Source: Burkholderiales bacterium
GTDB lineage: Bacteria; Pseudomonadota; Gammaproteobacteria; Burkholderiales; Casimicrobiaceae
Assembly (NCBI GenBank): GCA_031270015.1
Contig: JAISYH010000043.1
Location: forward strand, 1-54,460
DNA length: 54,460 nucleotides
Direction of reading: 5' to 3'
Shown: positions 20,051 through 29,739 of the stretch, in pieces
Layout: each line of letters begins with the position of its first letter
How positions within the stretch are numbered: position 1 is the stretch's first letter
The notes under the pieces: generated by a model
Told to the model about the DNA's origin: nothing
The model's database searches: none
Seen by the model: only the letters and a program-made list of their open reading frames with translations
Position numbers and translations under genes: made by a program

Positions 20051-20084
20051 TGTCGAATCAGCGATCTTTATCCTTTATCGTCGA

Positions 20085-20645
20085 TTACGGCGTTTCACCT
20101 TTCCATTTGATACTGCAACCTATGCTTGGCGTCTGGTGAGCGAGCGGCGCTTCGCCGTTTGTCAACGCCAAAACGGCGCGGCGAATATCCGCGCCATCGG
20201 CGACGCCGTGCCCCGGGCGGCTGCTGTCAAATTGCCCGCGATAGACCAGCTTGCGTTGCGCGTCGAACAAATAAAGATCGGGAGTACACGCCGCGTTGAA
20301 CGCTTGGGCAACTTGCTGTGTTTCGTCGTAGAGATACGGGAAAGTGTAGCCCTGTTCCCGCGCCACGATTGCCATTTGCTCCGGCGCATCCTCAGAATAT
20401 TCCGCGATATCATTGCTCGAAATGGCAACCATGCCGACGCCCAGCGCGTTGAATTCTTTACCCATCGGCGCCAAAGCCGCGTTGATGTGTTTTACGTAAG
20501 GACAATGATTACAGATGAAAATGACGAACAATCCTTTTTCGCCCATCAGCGTCGCGCTGTCGAAGAATTTCCCATTGCCGTCAGGAAGATGAAACGTTGG
20601 CAATATCGTGCCTAATTGCAACATGGAAGATGGGATAAGCGCCAT
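20085..20645 (-). CDS. Thioredoxin-like / peroxiredoxin-like protein
   Basis: This 186-residue protein has the AhpC/TSA-thioredoxin fold. It has an N-terminal strand region LGTILPTFHLPDG, a CNHC redox motif at 45-48 followed by PYV, and a cis-Pro-type element in the AACTPDLYLFD segment. No signal peptide is seen. Family members are annotated as thioredoxin family protein with unknown physiological substrate; a cytoplasmic thiol or peroxide reductase role is likely. The Shine-Dalgarno AAGGA precedes the ATG at 20645. It diverges from mgtE. Confidence 0.85.
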   Translation of the reverse strand: MALIPSSMLQLGTILPTFHLPDGNGKFFDSATLMGEKGLFVIFICNHCPYVKHINAALAPMGKEFNALGVGMVAISSNDIAEYSEDAPEQMAIVAREQGYTFPYLYDETQQVAQAFNAACTPDLYLFDAQRKLVYRGQFDSSRPGHGVADGADIRRAVLALTNGEAPLAHQTPSIGCSIKWKGETP

Positions 20646-20804
20646 AATTCAGTTCCTTTATCGATAGCCATTTTTATAAACACTCGCGAGACGCAACGTC
20701 CGCGCTTCGATCAATCATAACAGGTCTTTGTGTTTTTCGGTGGCATTTCCGCCTGCCGCGTTTTCCGGTTTCTTTGCGCAAACAATACGGCTATACTTCG
20801 TCTC

Positions 20805-22283
20805 ATGTCTGATCTCGCCGAAAAAAATCGCCCGAATAAAACCGAAGTTCCAGAACGCATCGAAGATGTGTTTGCCGAAGTGACGGCATTGTTGCGCCGA
20901 CAACGGCTGATCGAGGGATTGGCGCGCGAACAGATCGAAGAAGAAGGTTTGAGTGAGCAGCAATCCACGCTATTGAAAAGCTCGACCATCGAACAAGGAT
21001 TAAACGAGCTTCGAGAATATCTCAATCGACTTCATCCGGCGGATATCGCCTATGTTCTGGAGGCGCTGCCCATCGAGGAGCGCTTGTACTTGTGGGACTT
21101 GGTGCGCGCCGGTTACGATGGCGAAATTCTCGTCGAAGTTTCCGACGCGGTGCGCGAATCGCTGATTTCGGCGATGGACACCGAAGAACTGGTTGCGGCG
21201 ACAGAATCTCTGCCGACCGATGAAATCGCGGCGCTGGCGCCGGATTTGCCGCAAGAAGTGATCGACGATCTTTTCCAAGGTTTGCCGATCGAGGAACGCG
21301 AAGAATTGCGCACGGCAATGTCCTTCGATGAGGACATGGTCGGCGCGCTGATGGATTTCGAAGATGTTCAAGTGCGCGGTGATGTCACGCTGCAAACGGT
21401 TTTCCGTTATTTGCGCCGCTTCGACGAACTGCCGACGCAAACTGATCAGCTTTTCGTTGTCGATAAAGAAGAATCGCTACTCGGCGTGCTGCCGATTCAC
21501 GTGCTGCTCGTCAACGACGAAAACAAACTCGTCAACGAGGTCATGCTGCCTCCGCCGATCATTTTGCAGCAGCACGAAAACGCCCGCGACGCGGCGAATG
21601 CGTTTGAGCGCTACGACCTCGTCTCTGCGCCGGTGGTTGATACCAACGGAAAGCTGGTTGGACGGGTTACCGTTGATGAAATTCTCGATTTCATCAAAGA
21701 ACGCGCCGGGGAAGAAGTGCTTGCCCATGCCGGTTTGCGCGAAGAAGAAGATATTTTCGCGTCGGTGTGGAAATCGTTCCAAAACCGCTGGGCGTGGTTG
21801 GCGGTCAACTTGATCACTGCCTTCATCGCGTCGCGCGTGATCGGTTTATTTGAAGACACGATCGTGCAACTCGTCGCATTGGCGACCTTGATGCCCATTG
21901 TCGCCGGTATCGGCGGCAATTCCGGCAACCAAACCATTACCATGATCGTCCGCTCGATGGCGCTCGGACAAATTTCTTCTGTCAATGCTCGACAGCTTTT
22001 GCGTAAAGAACTTTTGGTCAATCTTCTCAATGGCGTTGTTTGGGGCGGCGTCATGGGGCTCGTCGCGTTTTGGCTTTATCAAGATTTGGGTTTGGGATTG
22101 GTCATGGTGCTGGCGATGATCTTGAACATGCTGCTGGCGGCTTTGATGGGCGTTTTGATACCGGTCATCATGACCAAACTGGGACGCGATCCGGCGCTGG
22201 GTTCTTCGGTGCTGATTACCGCCGTCACCGATTCCGGCGGGTTCTTTATTTTTCTCGGACTGGCGACATTGTTTTTGATGTGA
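20805..22283 (+). CDS. mgtE: Magnesium transporter MgtE
   Basis: The 492-residue protein shows the MgtE domain order. An N-terminal acidic helical domain contains LHPADIAYVLEAL and repeated ALxxDLPxE segments (about residues 50-170). Two CBS domains follow (about 175-290), including DEILDFIKERAGEE. The five-helix transport domain includes the PIVAGIGGNSGNQ pore motif. It imports Mg2+ (sometimes Co2+) across the inner membrane, and cytosolic Mg2+ binding between the N and CBS domains closes the pore. The start at 20805 fits the family; an upstream ATG at 20730 would add 25 residues unlike MgtE. Confidence 0.95.
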   Translation: MSDLAEKNRPNKTEVPERIEDVFAEVTALLRRQRLIEGLAREQIEEEGLSEQQSTLLKSSTIEQGLNELREYLNRLHPADIAYVLEALPIEERLYLWDLVRAGYDGEILVEVSDAVRESLISAMDTEELVAATESLPTDEIAALAPDLPQEVIDDLFQGLPIEEREELRTAMSFDEDMVGALMDFEDVQVRGDVTLQTVFRYLRRFDELPTQTDQLFVVDKEESLLGVLPIHVLLVNDENKLVNEVMLPPPIILQQHENARDAANAFERYDLVSAPVVDTNGKLVGRVTVDEILDFIKERAGEEVLAHAGLREEEDIFASVWKSFQNRWAWLAVNLITAFIASRVIGLFEDTIVQLVALATLMPIVAGIGGNSGNQTITMIVRSMALGQISSVNARQLLRKELLVNLLNGVVWGGVMGLVAFWLYQDLGLGLVMVLAMILNMLLAALMGVLIPVIMTKLGRDPALGSSVLITAVTDSGGFFIFLGLATLFLM

Positions 22284-22350
22284 CGCGCTCGTTGATTTAT
22301 TTTATAAAGAGCCGCGTTCATAAAAAGCCACGCAATCGTTTCTTGACGGG

Positions 22351-24132
22351 TTAAGAGCCAACATGTGATAAGCCTTGATCTTCCGCTTTCAATCCTTTGA
22401 AGCGTACCGTCACCACCGTGCCTAAAGCGTCATCACGCGGAGCAATTTTAGCGTTGCCGCCGTGAAACTCAGTGATCAGCCGCACGATGTACAAACCCAA
22501 ACCGAGATGCGGCGTATCGCTGCGTTTACCCGAACGCATCGACACCATCGGCTCAAACAATGGCGTATTATCGCCTTCGGGAGGCAGCGGTCCTTCATTG
22601 GTTACGCGCAATACGGCTTCTTTCGGCGTCAGTTGTAAGCTAATATTGACGGCGGTGTCCGGCGTACCGAATTCGTTGGCGTTGGCAATCAATTTGTCGA
22701 GCATTTGCACAAGGAGGTCAGGCGCGACATAACGTTTTTTCTGATGGTCTTCGACTTCCGGTAAGCGCAATTCAAAACGTCGCCGAGGGTACGCTTGCCG
22801 GTATCCTTCGACGCTGCTTTTCAATAATGCGCATAAATCGACTTCGGCGCGCTCGGCGTCCATGATGCTTTGTTCCAACCTTGACGCTTCGGTCATTCGC
22901 GCGAGAATGTGCGAAAGCCGCTCCAATCCGACTTGCGCGCGTCCCAAATAGGTTTGCCGCTCTTCTTCCAATAGGGGTTCACGGAGATTTTCCAGCGACG
23001 AGCGGACGACAGCAATCGGCGTTCTCAATTCATGCGACAAACGGCTCGCCATTTGCTCTCGGTACATGGCGGCTTCTTCGAGACGTGACAGTACTTCGCT
23101 AAAGCTGCGCGATAAGTCGCCGATTTCATCACCGAACATCGCGTCGGTGGTGATGTGCCTCAAACGACCGCGCGCATCGACCGCCTGTTCGACTTCATTA
23201 CGCAACGCACGAATACGTCCCGAAAGCCACGTCGCGTATATGATGATTACAAACCCGATCAATAAAATCACGCTGATCAACAAGGGAAACAATCGCTCGA
23301 ACGCGGCGTTTTTCGCCGCCAAAATCCCGTTCGTCGTTTCTTCGGCGATCACCGCGCCGACGACCGTATCGCCGCTCCAGATTGGCGTCACCGCCATTAC
23401 CACGATAGCGGCGCCGTCTTCGGTCGGGCGTTGCCCCATAGAGGAAATACCGGTAAGCGCAGTGTCGATTTGCTGTATCATCGCTCGTTGCGCGGAAGCA
23501 GGGTCGTCGAGAAAATCTTCGGTCGGTTGACGGGTGATGCGCGTATAAAGTGGCGCGATAAACATTTCGTTCAGCCAAGGCAACGGATTACGCCACGAAA
23601 ATTGCGGCGGCGGCGTTTCGTCGATCACTCGATGCAACGATCCGATCCGCACCAGCACATGGTGCTGACGGTTGACAACCCACAAACGCACGTTCGTCGG
23701 CACGATCGGCGCCAAGGTGTTCTCGAGTCGTGCGCGGGTCGTCGACGCAATCGGTTCGGACGGCGTCACCGACTCGGCAGAAAGAGGCGGTAAGGTCACC
23801 AACGGTTGCGTCGGTAATTGCTGTGGCGGATCAACGAAAAAAATATTACCTGCTTCTTCCTGATCCGCCTGCCATTGCGCTTGCGGCAAAGGTAATAAAC
23901 CTTCATTGCGGGAAAAAACATCGGAACGCTGATAAAGCGCGGTCGCTACCGCCTGCGCGGAAATCCGCAACGCGCGTTCCTGCCCGTTACGGAGAAAGCG
24001 GTCGGTTTCGCTCAAATACTTATAACCGAGCCATGGTAACGCCAGCAATACCATCAGCACCAGCAATACTTGCAGACGGATGCCAAAACGGCGGCGCGGC
24101 GGCGCGGCGTTCAACTTTCTTGCGGATTCCAC
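22351..24132 (-). CDS. pdsS: Sortase-system sensor histidine kinase (PdsS type)
   Basis: The 593-residue kinase has a membrane segment at 18-38, a periplasmic domain of about 240 residues, a second membrane segment at 281-303, a HAMP region, and a dimerisation domain with phospho-acceptor His367 in SHELRTP. A C-terminal HATPase domain contains LGLGLYIVRLI. Position with a response regulator, an LPxTG-bearing VWA protein and a class GN sortase matches the proteobacterial dedicated sortase system described for Shewanella, Vibrio and others. The start is GTG at 24132, overlapping the end of the regulator by 22 bases. The stimulus is unknown; it probably controls the divergent sortase-target operon. 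Confidence 0.85.
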   Translation of the reverse strand: MESARKLNAAPPRRRFGIRLQVLLVLMVLLALPWLGYKYLSETDRFLRNGQERALRISAQAVATALYQRSDVFSRNEGLLPLPQAQWQADQEEAGNIFFVDPPQQLPTQPLVTLPPLSAESVTPSEPIASTTRARLENTLAPIVPTNVRLWVVNRQHHVLVRIGSLHRVIDETPPPQFSWRNPLPWLNEMFIAPLYTRITRQPTEDFLDDPASAQRAMIQQIDTALTGISSMGQRPTEDGAAIVVMAVTPIWSGDTVVGAVIAEETTNGILAAKNAAFERLFPLLISVILLIGFVIIIYATWLSGRIRALRNEVEQAVDARGRLRHITTDAMFGDEIGDLSRSFSEVLSRLEEAAMYREQMASRLSHELRTPIAVVRSSLENLREPLLEEERQTYLGRAQVGLERLSHILARMTEASRLEQSIMDAERAEVDLCALLKSSVEGYRQAYPRRRFELRLPEVEDHQKKRYVAPDLLVQMLDKLIANANEFGTPDTAVNISLQLTPKEAVLRVTNEGPLPPEGDNTPLFEPMVSMRSGKRSDTPHLGLGLYIVRLITEFHGGNAKIAPRDDALGTVVTVRFKGLKAEDQGLSHVGS

Positions 24133-24809
24133 CGATATCCCATGCCGTAAACGGTCACGATGTGATCGAACCCAGGATCGACCGCGATGAATTTGCGGCG
24201 TATTCTTTTGATGTGCGAGGTGATTGTCGCTTCGTCTACATAAATACGCGCATCTTGCATCAGGCTGCTACGATCTTTCACATGTCCCGGATGGCGCGCC
24301 AAAGTGTGTACCATCCAAAATTCCGTGACCGTCAATGGTATCAGCACGTCGTTCCAATGCGCGGTCAGTCGCGGTAGATCGAGCCGCAACGCGCCGCGCG
24401 CCAAAACGTCGTTGGCTTCCGGCGGCGAAGTTGCCAGATCGGCGCGGCGGAAAAGCGTGGCGATGCGCGCCATCAAGTGCGGCAAACTAACGTCTTTGGT
24501 GACGTAATCGTCAGCGCCCATTCGCAAACCAGCGACGATATCGAAATCGCTGTCACGCGCCGACAAGAAAATGATCGGCAAACGTTCTGAACGCGCGCGC
24601 AATTCACGGCATAACGTAAAACCGCCGTCCACTTCATCACCCAAGCCAATATCAATCAACGCCAAATCGGGCAAACGCGTCGCAAAAGCGGTTAACGCTT
24701 CCGCGCGGTTGCCATATATGGAAACCTTATACCCATGGCGACGCAACGCGTCGGCGCAGTTATCGCGCAACGCGGGTTCATCTTCAATCAACGCAATATG
24801 CCGGCTCAT
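24111..24809 (-). CDS. pdsR: Sortase-system response regulator, OmpR family (PdsR type)
   Basis: The 232-residue regulator has a receiver domain with Glu9-Asp10 and phospho-acceptor Asp53 (ALIDIGLGD), and a conserved lysine in VTKDVSLPHL near 105. A winged-helix DNA-binding domain of the OmpR/PhoB type follows, with a VTEFWMVHTLARHPG segment. GGAG lies before the ATG at 24809. Its gene is first in a minus-strand operon with the kinase, and the 201-base gap to the sortase target gene is the likely regulated promoter region. Confidence 0.88.
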   Translation of the reverse strand: MSRHIALIEDEPALRDNCADALRRHGYKVSIYGNRAEALTAFATRLPDLALIDIGLGDEVDGGFTLCRELRARSERLPIIFLSARDSDFDIVAGLRMGADDYVTKDVSLPHLMARIATLFRRADLATSPPEANDVLARGALRLDLPRLTAHWNDVLIPLTVTEFWMVHTLARHPGHVKDRSSLMQDARIYVDEATITSHIKRIRRKFIAVDPGFDHIVTVYGMGYRWNPQES

Positions 24810-25010
24810 CGTTTGCTCCGTGTCATCGATTTATGGTATCACTATAACGCAATGCGCGTCGTTCCGGTATCGGTAAAATATCCGCGAAACACGTTGCCAT
24901 CAGTTTGCCATGATTGATCAGCGTGGCGGCACAATCCGATAAAAATATGGTCAACATCCAGTGCGTTAATGGACATTATCCGAATTTTATCTTTGACAAA
25001 GGAAAATGTC

Positions 25011-27167
25011 ATGATTCAATCCTCTTCTTCGTTCTCGGTAAAAGCGTTACGCAATATCCGCGATTTATTGCGTTTCGTCAGTATGGCTTTTTTGGTTGGG
25101 GCAATTTCCGGCATTGCGTTGATTGCCATCGTGATGTTGTTCAGCAGCGCGGCGATGGCACAGACCAACAATGAAGTACGACGCGGCGAATTATTGTTCG
25201 CGTCGGAAGACGGAGAGCGGATAGCGGCAACATTGGTCGCCACCAATATCGACGCGCAATTGAATGGATTGATCGCCCGCGTCAAAGTCGTACAAACGTT
25301 TAAAAACCCCGAAGCCTCAGTACGCGAAGCGGTTTACGCTTTTCCACTACCGGAAAAATCTGCCGTTGATCGTATGGAAATTCAAATCGGTGAGCGTCGC
25401 ATCGAAGGACAAATCAAAGAGCGCGCGCAAGCGAAAAAAATATACGAAACAGCGAAACAGGAAGGGCGCAAAGCCGCATTGGTGGAGCAATGGCGCCCCA
25501 ATATGTTCACCACCAGCGTCGCGCCCATAGGCGCGTTTGAAACCGTTGTCGTCACTATCGAATATCAGCAATCGTTGCGTTACGATCAAGGTGTATTTTC
25601 TTGGCGTTTTCCCTTAGCGATCACGCCGCGTTATACGCCGATGCCACTGTCTGCGGAAGATTCCGGCGCGCCGATTCGTGCCGAGCATCAAGAGGTTACG
25701 TTCGCCAGCGAAGTAATGAGCACGCCCGTTTCCACGCAAACGCCACTCAGCGCACAACCTCTGGCGGAAATGCCAATCGCGATGGACGGAAGCGCGCACA
25801 GCATAAAAACGGATAGCGGCGTCAACATTGATATTACGCTCGCGCCCGGCGCGCCTATTACGGAAGTCATCAGCGCCTATCACGATATCGATATGGCGGC
25901 GCTCGATGAAGATAGATATTTTATTACACTTGCGGACGGAGAAATTCCAGCAGATCGTGATTTTGAAATTTCATGGACGCCGCTGGTTGGCGCGGCACCG
26001 GTTTCCGCGCTTTATTCGGAAACTTTCGATGGAGAAAATTATTATTATCTGATGATGCTTCCCAAAGACAATACCGATGAACAACGGCATCGCATTGCGC
26101 GAGAGCTTACATTCATCATTGATACTTCGGGATCGATGTCGGGAGAACCGATCCGGCAGGCGAAACAAGCGTTGTCGCTGGCGATTTCGCGGTTGGCGTC
26201 CGACGATTATTTTAACGTGATCGAGTTCAATTCCACGACCCGCCAATTATTCAAGCAACCCGTTCCCGTCAACGATTCAACGCTAAGTAAGGCGCGCCAT
26301 TTCGTTTCCCGTCTTCAAGCCGACGGCGGCACAGAAATGTATCCGGCGCTCCAATCGGCGTTGTCCGCGCTCGCAGCTTCGGGATTGGTCGGACAAGTGG
26401 TCTTTCTCACTGACGGAGCGGTAGGCAATGAAGAGCAATTATTTTCCCTGATCCGCGATTCGCTCGGCGAACGTCGTCTTTTTACCGTTGGTATCGGTTC
26501 GGCGCCCAACGCTCATTTCATGACCCGTTCAGCGGAATTCGGGCGCGGTACGTTTACTTATATTGGCGATTTAAACGAAGTCAACCAAAAAATGACCGAA
26601 TTGTTTTATAAATTGGAGTCACCCGTATTAACCAATATCGACGCGCAATGGTCGCGGGAAACGGAAATGTATCCCCCGATAATAGGCGATCTTTACGCTG
26701 GCGAGCCTCTGGTGGCGGTTGCCAAAACATCGTCCGACGGGACATTATTGCTTTCCGGCGCGCTTGATGTCGGGGGTTGGCATACGACGATGAATCTCGA
26801 CGCGGCAATCCCGTCCTCCGGCGTTGCCACTTTATGGGCGCGTCGCAAAATCGACGCGCTGATTGATGAGGGACAACGCAATGGCAACGAAGACGCCGCT
26901 CGCGACGCCGTCATCGCTTTGTCGCTGAAGCATCATTTGGTCAGCCGTTTTACGAGTTTGGTCGCAGTGGATGTTACTCCGACCTTTGAGCGCGGTGTCA
27001 ATATCGAAAAAGATAGTATTCCCAACCAATTGCCACACGGTACGAGTTTACCGATGACGGGAATGGTATCGACAGCGACCCCCGCTGCGTGGAACGCGCT
27101 TTTGGGTTTCGCGTTATTATTGATTTCAGCGCTGTTGTTTCGTCGCCAAACGAAGTCGCCGATATGA
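25011..27167 (+). CDS. Sortase target protein with VIT and VWA domains and LPMTG tag
   Basis: The 718-residue protein begins with a long signal segment whose hydrophobic core ends in SSAAMAQ near residue 50. A VIT (vault/inter-alpha-trypsin) domain covers about 60-190 and a VWA domain starts with DTSGSMSG at Asp371, a complete MIDAS start. The tail is a sorting signal: LPMTG at 680-684, a hydrophobic helix at about 693-710, then RRQTK. This matches the protein called marine proteobacterial sortase target. The sortase encoded next should cleave between Thr and Gly and anchor or transfer it, probably at the inner membrane or periplasm. AAGGA precedes the ATG at 25011; the 24969 start is weaker. 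Confidence 0.92.
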   Translation: MIQSSSSFSVKALRNIRDLLRFVSMAFLVGAISGIALIAIVMLFSSAAMAQTNNEVRRGELLFASEDGERIAATLVATNIDAQLNGLIARVKVVQTFKNPEASVREAVYAFPLPEKSAVDRMEIQIGERRIEGQIKERAQAKKIYETAKQEGRKAALVEQWRPNMFTTSVAPIGAFETVVVTIEYQQSLRYDQGVFSWRFPLAITPRYTPMPLSAEDSGAPIRAEHQEVTFASEVMSTPVSTQTPLSAQPLAEMPIAMDGSAHSIKTDSGVNIDITLAPGAPITEVISAYHDIDMAALDEDRYFITLADGEIPADRDFEISWTPLVGAAPVSALYSETFDGENYYYLMMLPKDNTDEQRHRIARELTFIIDTSGSMSGEPIRQAKQALSLAISRLASDDYFNVIEFNSTTRQLFKQPVPVNDSTLSKARHFVSRLQADGGTEMYPALQSALSALAASGLVGQVVFLTDGAVGNEEQLFSLIRDSLGERRLFTVGIGSAPNAHFMTRSAEFGRGTFTYIGDLNEVNQKMTELFYKLESPVLTNIDAQWSRETEMYPPIIGDLYAGEPLVAVAKTSSDGTLLLSGALDVGGWHTTMNLDAAIPSSGVATLWARRKIDALIDEGQRNGNEDAARDAVIALSLKHHLVSRFTSLVAVDVTPTFERGVNIEKDSIPNQLPHGTSLPMTGMVSTATPAAWNALLGFALLLISALLFRRQTKSPI

Positions 27168-27862
27168 TTTTTTATCCGAACCTCCATCATCGGTATGTTG
27201 CGCCGGCAAGATTCCCTCGTCGCGCGAGCGGCAGATATTCTCGTCGGCGCAATTTTTTTCTTCGACTTTTTCTCTTCGTCGGGAAAATTGATAAACGAAA
27301 ATTAATCGCCGGTTTATTGTTGGTTTCTGGAATGATTTTGATGTTCGACGCCGGCTATATTCACGCAAAAGCATGGCTGGGGCAACGATTGCTGGAACGG
27401 GCATGGCAAATGACACAACAAACTCATCGAGTGACCAAAGCGTGGTGGTGGGCGGATAGTTTCCCGGTAGCGCGCCTTGGTGCGCCCCGACATCAAAAAA
27501 CAATATTAGTTTTACACGGCGTCAACGGCGAAGCTTTGGCGTGGGGTCCGGGCTGGCTGCCATCATCCGTCTCGCCCGGCGCCGAAGGCAACAGCGTCAT
27601 TGCTGCGCACCGCGATACGCATTTCCATTTTTTGCGGAATATTCGCTTGGGCGACGAAATCATTGTTGAAGACGCGCAACGAAGAAAAACGGTTTATCAG
27701 GTTACGCAAACACGTATTAGCGACGCCGCGACGATGCAAGCAGCGCAAGCAAACGGCGAAAAAATATTGACTTTGGTGACTTGTTATCCTTTCGATGCGC
27801 TAGCGACGACAAGCACCCAACGTTTTATCGTCGAAGCGCGCGCGGTTGTCGATCGTGTCTGA
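27164..27862 (+). CDS. Class GN sortase of the proteobacterial dedicated sortase system
   Basis: This 232-residue sortase has a basic N-terminus, one membrane anchor (about residues 47-65), and the sortase barrel with the catalytic triad visible: His149 in AAHRDTHFHF, Cys207 in TLVTCYPFDA and Arg220 in STQRFIVEA. It overlaps the target gene by four bases (ATGA), so production is coupled. Class GN enzymes usually have a single dedicated substrate, here the LPMTG protein. The OmpA-like PdsO often found in such clusters is not in the window. The stop abuts the convergent DsrE gene with no gap. Confidence 0.92.
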   Translation: MIFYPNLHHRYVAPARFPRRASGRYSRRRNFFLRLFLFVGKIDKRKLIAGLLLVSGMILMFDAGYIHAKAWLGQRLLERAWQMTQQTHRVTKAWWWADSFPVARLGAPRHQKTILVLHGVNGEALAWGPGWLPSSVSPGAEGNSVIAAHRDTHFHFLRNIRLGDEIIVEDAQRRKTVYQVTQTRISDAATMQAAQANGEKILTLVTCYPFDALATTSTQRFIVEARAVVDRV

Positions 27863-28222
27863 TCAGAAAGTCAATACTTGATCGGCGTCCAGCGTCCATT
27901 GCGCCAGTTCCGGCATTTTTCCTATGGAGACTCCGGGCAACCATACGGCGTTCGAAAGACCACGCGCAATCACGCAAGTTTGGCACACTCGCGTTTCCGC
28001 GCCGGTGTTGATGATTTCTGATAATATTTCACCGAGATTCATTCGGTCGGCGGTTTCTTGACCGGAAAGCGCGGTAACGATGCCGTCCGATAAAAAGAAG
28101 AAGCGCAACAATGGGCGAGGTTCTTGTTGCGTCAGCGCAACCGCCAAACGCAACGCCGTCAACGTTTTTTCATCACCGTAAGGGGCGGATTGCACGATAA
28201 AAAGAATTTTTTTGGCTGCCAT
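27863..28222 (-). CDS. DsrE-family protein
   Basis: The 119-residue protein is of the DsrE/DsrF-like family: an N-terminal KKILFIVQSAPYG strand-loop, a hydrophobic FFFLSDGIV strand, and a single-Cys pair CQTC near residue 78 in the position used for sulfur relay in some members. Without other dsr or tus genes, a role in sulfur transfer is uncertain. AGGAG lies eight bases before the ATG. It ends at the base after the sortase stop on the other strand, so the two transcripts must run into each other. Confidence 0.85.
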   Translation of the reverse strand: MAAKKILFIVQSAPYGDEKTLTALRLAVALTQQEPRPLLRFFFLSDGIVTALSGQETADRMNLGEILSEIINTGAETRVCQTCVIARGLSNAVWLPGVSIGKMPELAQWTLDADQVLTF

Positions 28223-28327
28223 ATTTGAAACTCCTAAAAACTTTTGTCAGTTTAGCACTTTTCACGGAATATTTTTAACAACCTTGTGTCCGAGCGGTAT
28301 ACTGTTATTTTATTCCCATATTTTTTT

Positions 28328-29689
28328 ATGCGTATCCATATTTTAGGTATTGGCGGGACTTTCATGGGTGGCGTCGCGGCATTGGCGCAGGCGCAAGGAC
28401 ATCGCGTCACCGGCTGCGATGCGCAAATATATCCTCCGATGTCCACGCAGTTGGAACGCTTAGGTATTGAAGTCGTCGCTGGATACGATGCGGTGCAAAT
28501 CGATACGGTCGCGCAAGGCGCTAACGTTTTCATTATCGGCAATGCGTTATCGCGCGGTAATCCTTTGGTGGAAGCTATTCTTGAGCGCGGATTAGCTTAT
28601 ATTTCCGGTCCGCAATGGTTGGCTGAAAATATACTGTGCGCTCCGAGCCGGCAAGGAACACGCTGGATATTGGCAGTCGCTGGAACGCATGGCAAAACTA
28701 CAACGGCGTCCATGCTGGCATGGATACTCGATTTTGCCGGACTGAATCCCTGCTTCTTGATCGGCGGCATTCCGAACGACTTTAATGTTTCGGCGCGTCT
28801 GACCAATAACCGCTTTTTCGTGCTTGAAGCCGACGAATACGATACCGCGTTTTTCGATAAGCGCTCCAAATTCGTTCACTATCGTCCGCGTACCGCAATC
28901 CTCAATAATTTGGAGTTCGACCACGCCGATATTTTTGCCGATCTCGCCGCCATTGAAACGCAGTTTCATTATTTTGTCCGTACCATTCCCGCTTCGGGGC
29001 GTTTGATCGTCAACGCGCAAAGCCCGGCGCTCGAACGGGTGTTGAGCCGAGGATTATGGTCGCAAAAAGAATCGTTTGGCGCGAACGGCGCGGAATGGAA
29101 TATTAGCGAAGATGATCGTGTTTCAAGAAGCAGACAGGATATCGGCACGCTTTCATTGCCGCTTGCGGGCAGAATGAATCGGATGAACGCGCTCGCTGCC
29201 ATCGCCGCGGCGGCGCACGTCGGCGTTAATACTGATACCTCACTCGCTGCGCTCGCCTGTTTTTCGGGTGTGGCGCGCCGCTTGCAAATACGCGGCATCG
29301 TCAACGGCATCACCGTTTACGACGATTTCGCGCACCACCCTACGGCTATCGCGGCGACGCTTACAGCGGTACGACAGCAAGTCGGACAAGCGCGCATACT
29401 CGCGGTTTTTGAACTACGATCAAACACTATGAAGTTAGGCGCGATGAAAGCCGCGCTTCCCGAAAGTCTACGCGCTGCCGATCAAGTATTTTGTTTTGCC
29501 AACGCGCTGGATTGGAACATCGCGGAAACTTTGGCGCCGCTCGGCAATAAGGCACAAGTTTATCAAAATACCGAAGAACTAATAATCACGTTAGCGGGAA
29601 CCGCGCAAAATGGCGATCATATTCTCATTATGAGTAACGGTAATTTCGACGACATTCATGAACGTTTGCTGACGCGGTTATCTGCTTGA
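28328..29689 (+). CDS. mpl: UDP-N-acetylmuramate:L-Ala-gamma-D-Glu-meso-DAP ligase
   Basis: This Mur-ligase-family enzyme is 453 residues, close to E. coli Mpl. It has the N-terminal nucleotide-binding IHILGIGGTFMGG, the ATP loop GTHGKTT at 119-125, ADEYDTAFFDKRSKF, NLEFDHADIF, and the C-terminal YDDFAHHPTAI and FELRSNTMKLG. It reattaches recycled murein tripeptide to UDP-MurNAc in the cytoplasm and so implies peptidoglycan with meso-DAP. The start is ATG at 28328, immediately before the beta-strand; a GTG at 28286 is less likely. Divergent from the DsrE gene. Confidence 0.95.
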   Translation: MRIHILGIGGTFMGGVAALAQAQGHRVTGCDAQIYPPMSTQLERLGIEVVAGYDAVQIDTVAQGANVFIIGNALSRGNPLVEAILERGLAYISGPQWLAENILCAPSRQGTRWILAVAGTHGKTTTASMLAWILDFAGLNPCFLIGGIPNDFNVSARLTNNRFFVLEADEYDTAFFDKRSKFVHYRPRTAILNNLEFDHADIFADLAAIETQFHYFVRTIPASGRLIVNAQSPALERVLSRGLWSQKESFGANGAEWNISEDDRVSRSRQDIGTLSLPLAGRMNRMNALAAIAAAAHVGVNTDTSLAALACFSGVARRLQIRGIVNGITVYDDFAHHPTAIAATLTAVRQQVGQARILAVFELRSNTMKLGAMKAALPESLRAADQVFCFANALDWNIAETLAPLGNKAQVYQNTEELIITLAGTAQNGDHILIMSNGNFDDIHERLLTRLSA

Positions 29690-29739
29690 ACCTCGTTCAC
29701 GTTATAATGCGCCATGTTCGCTCAATCTGAAATTGGATC

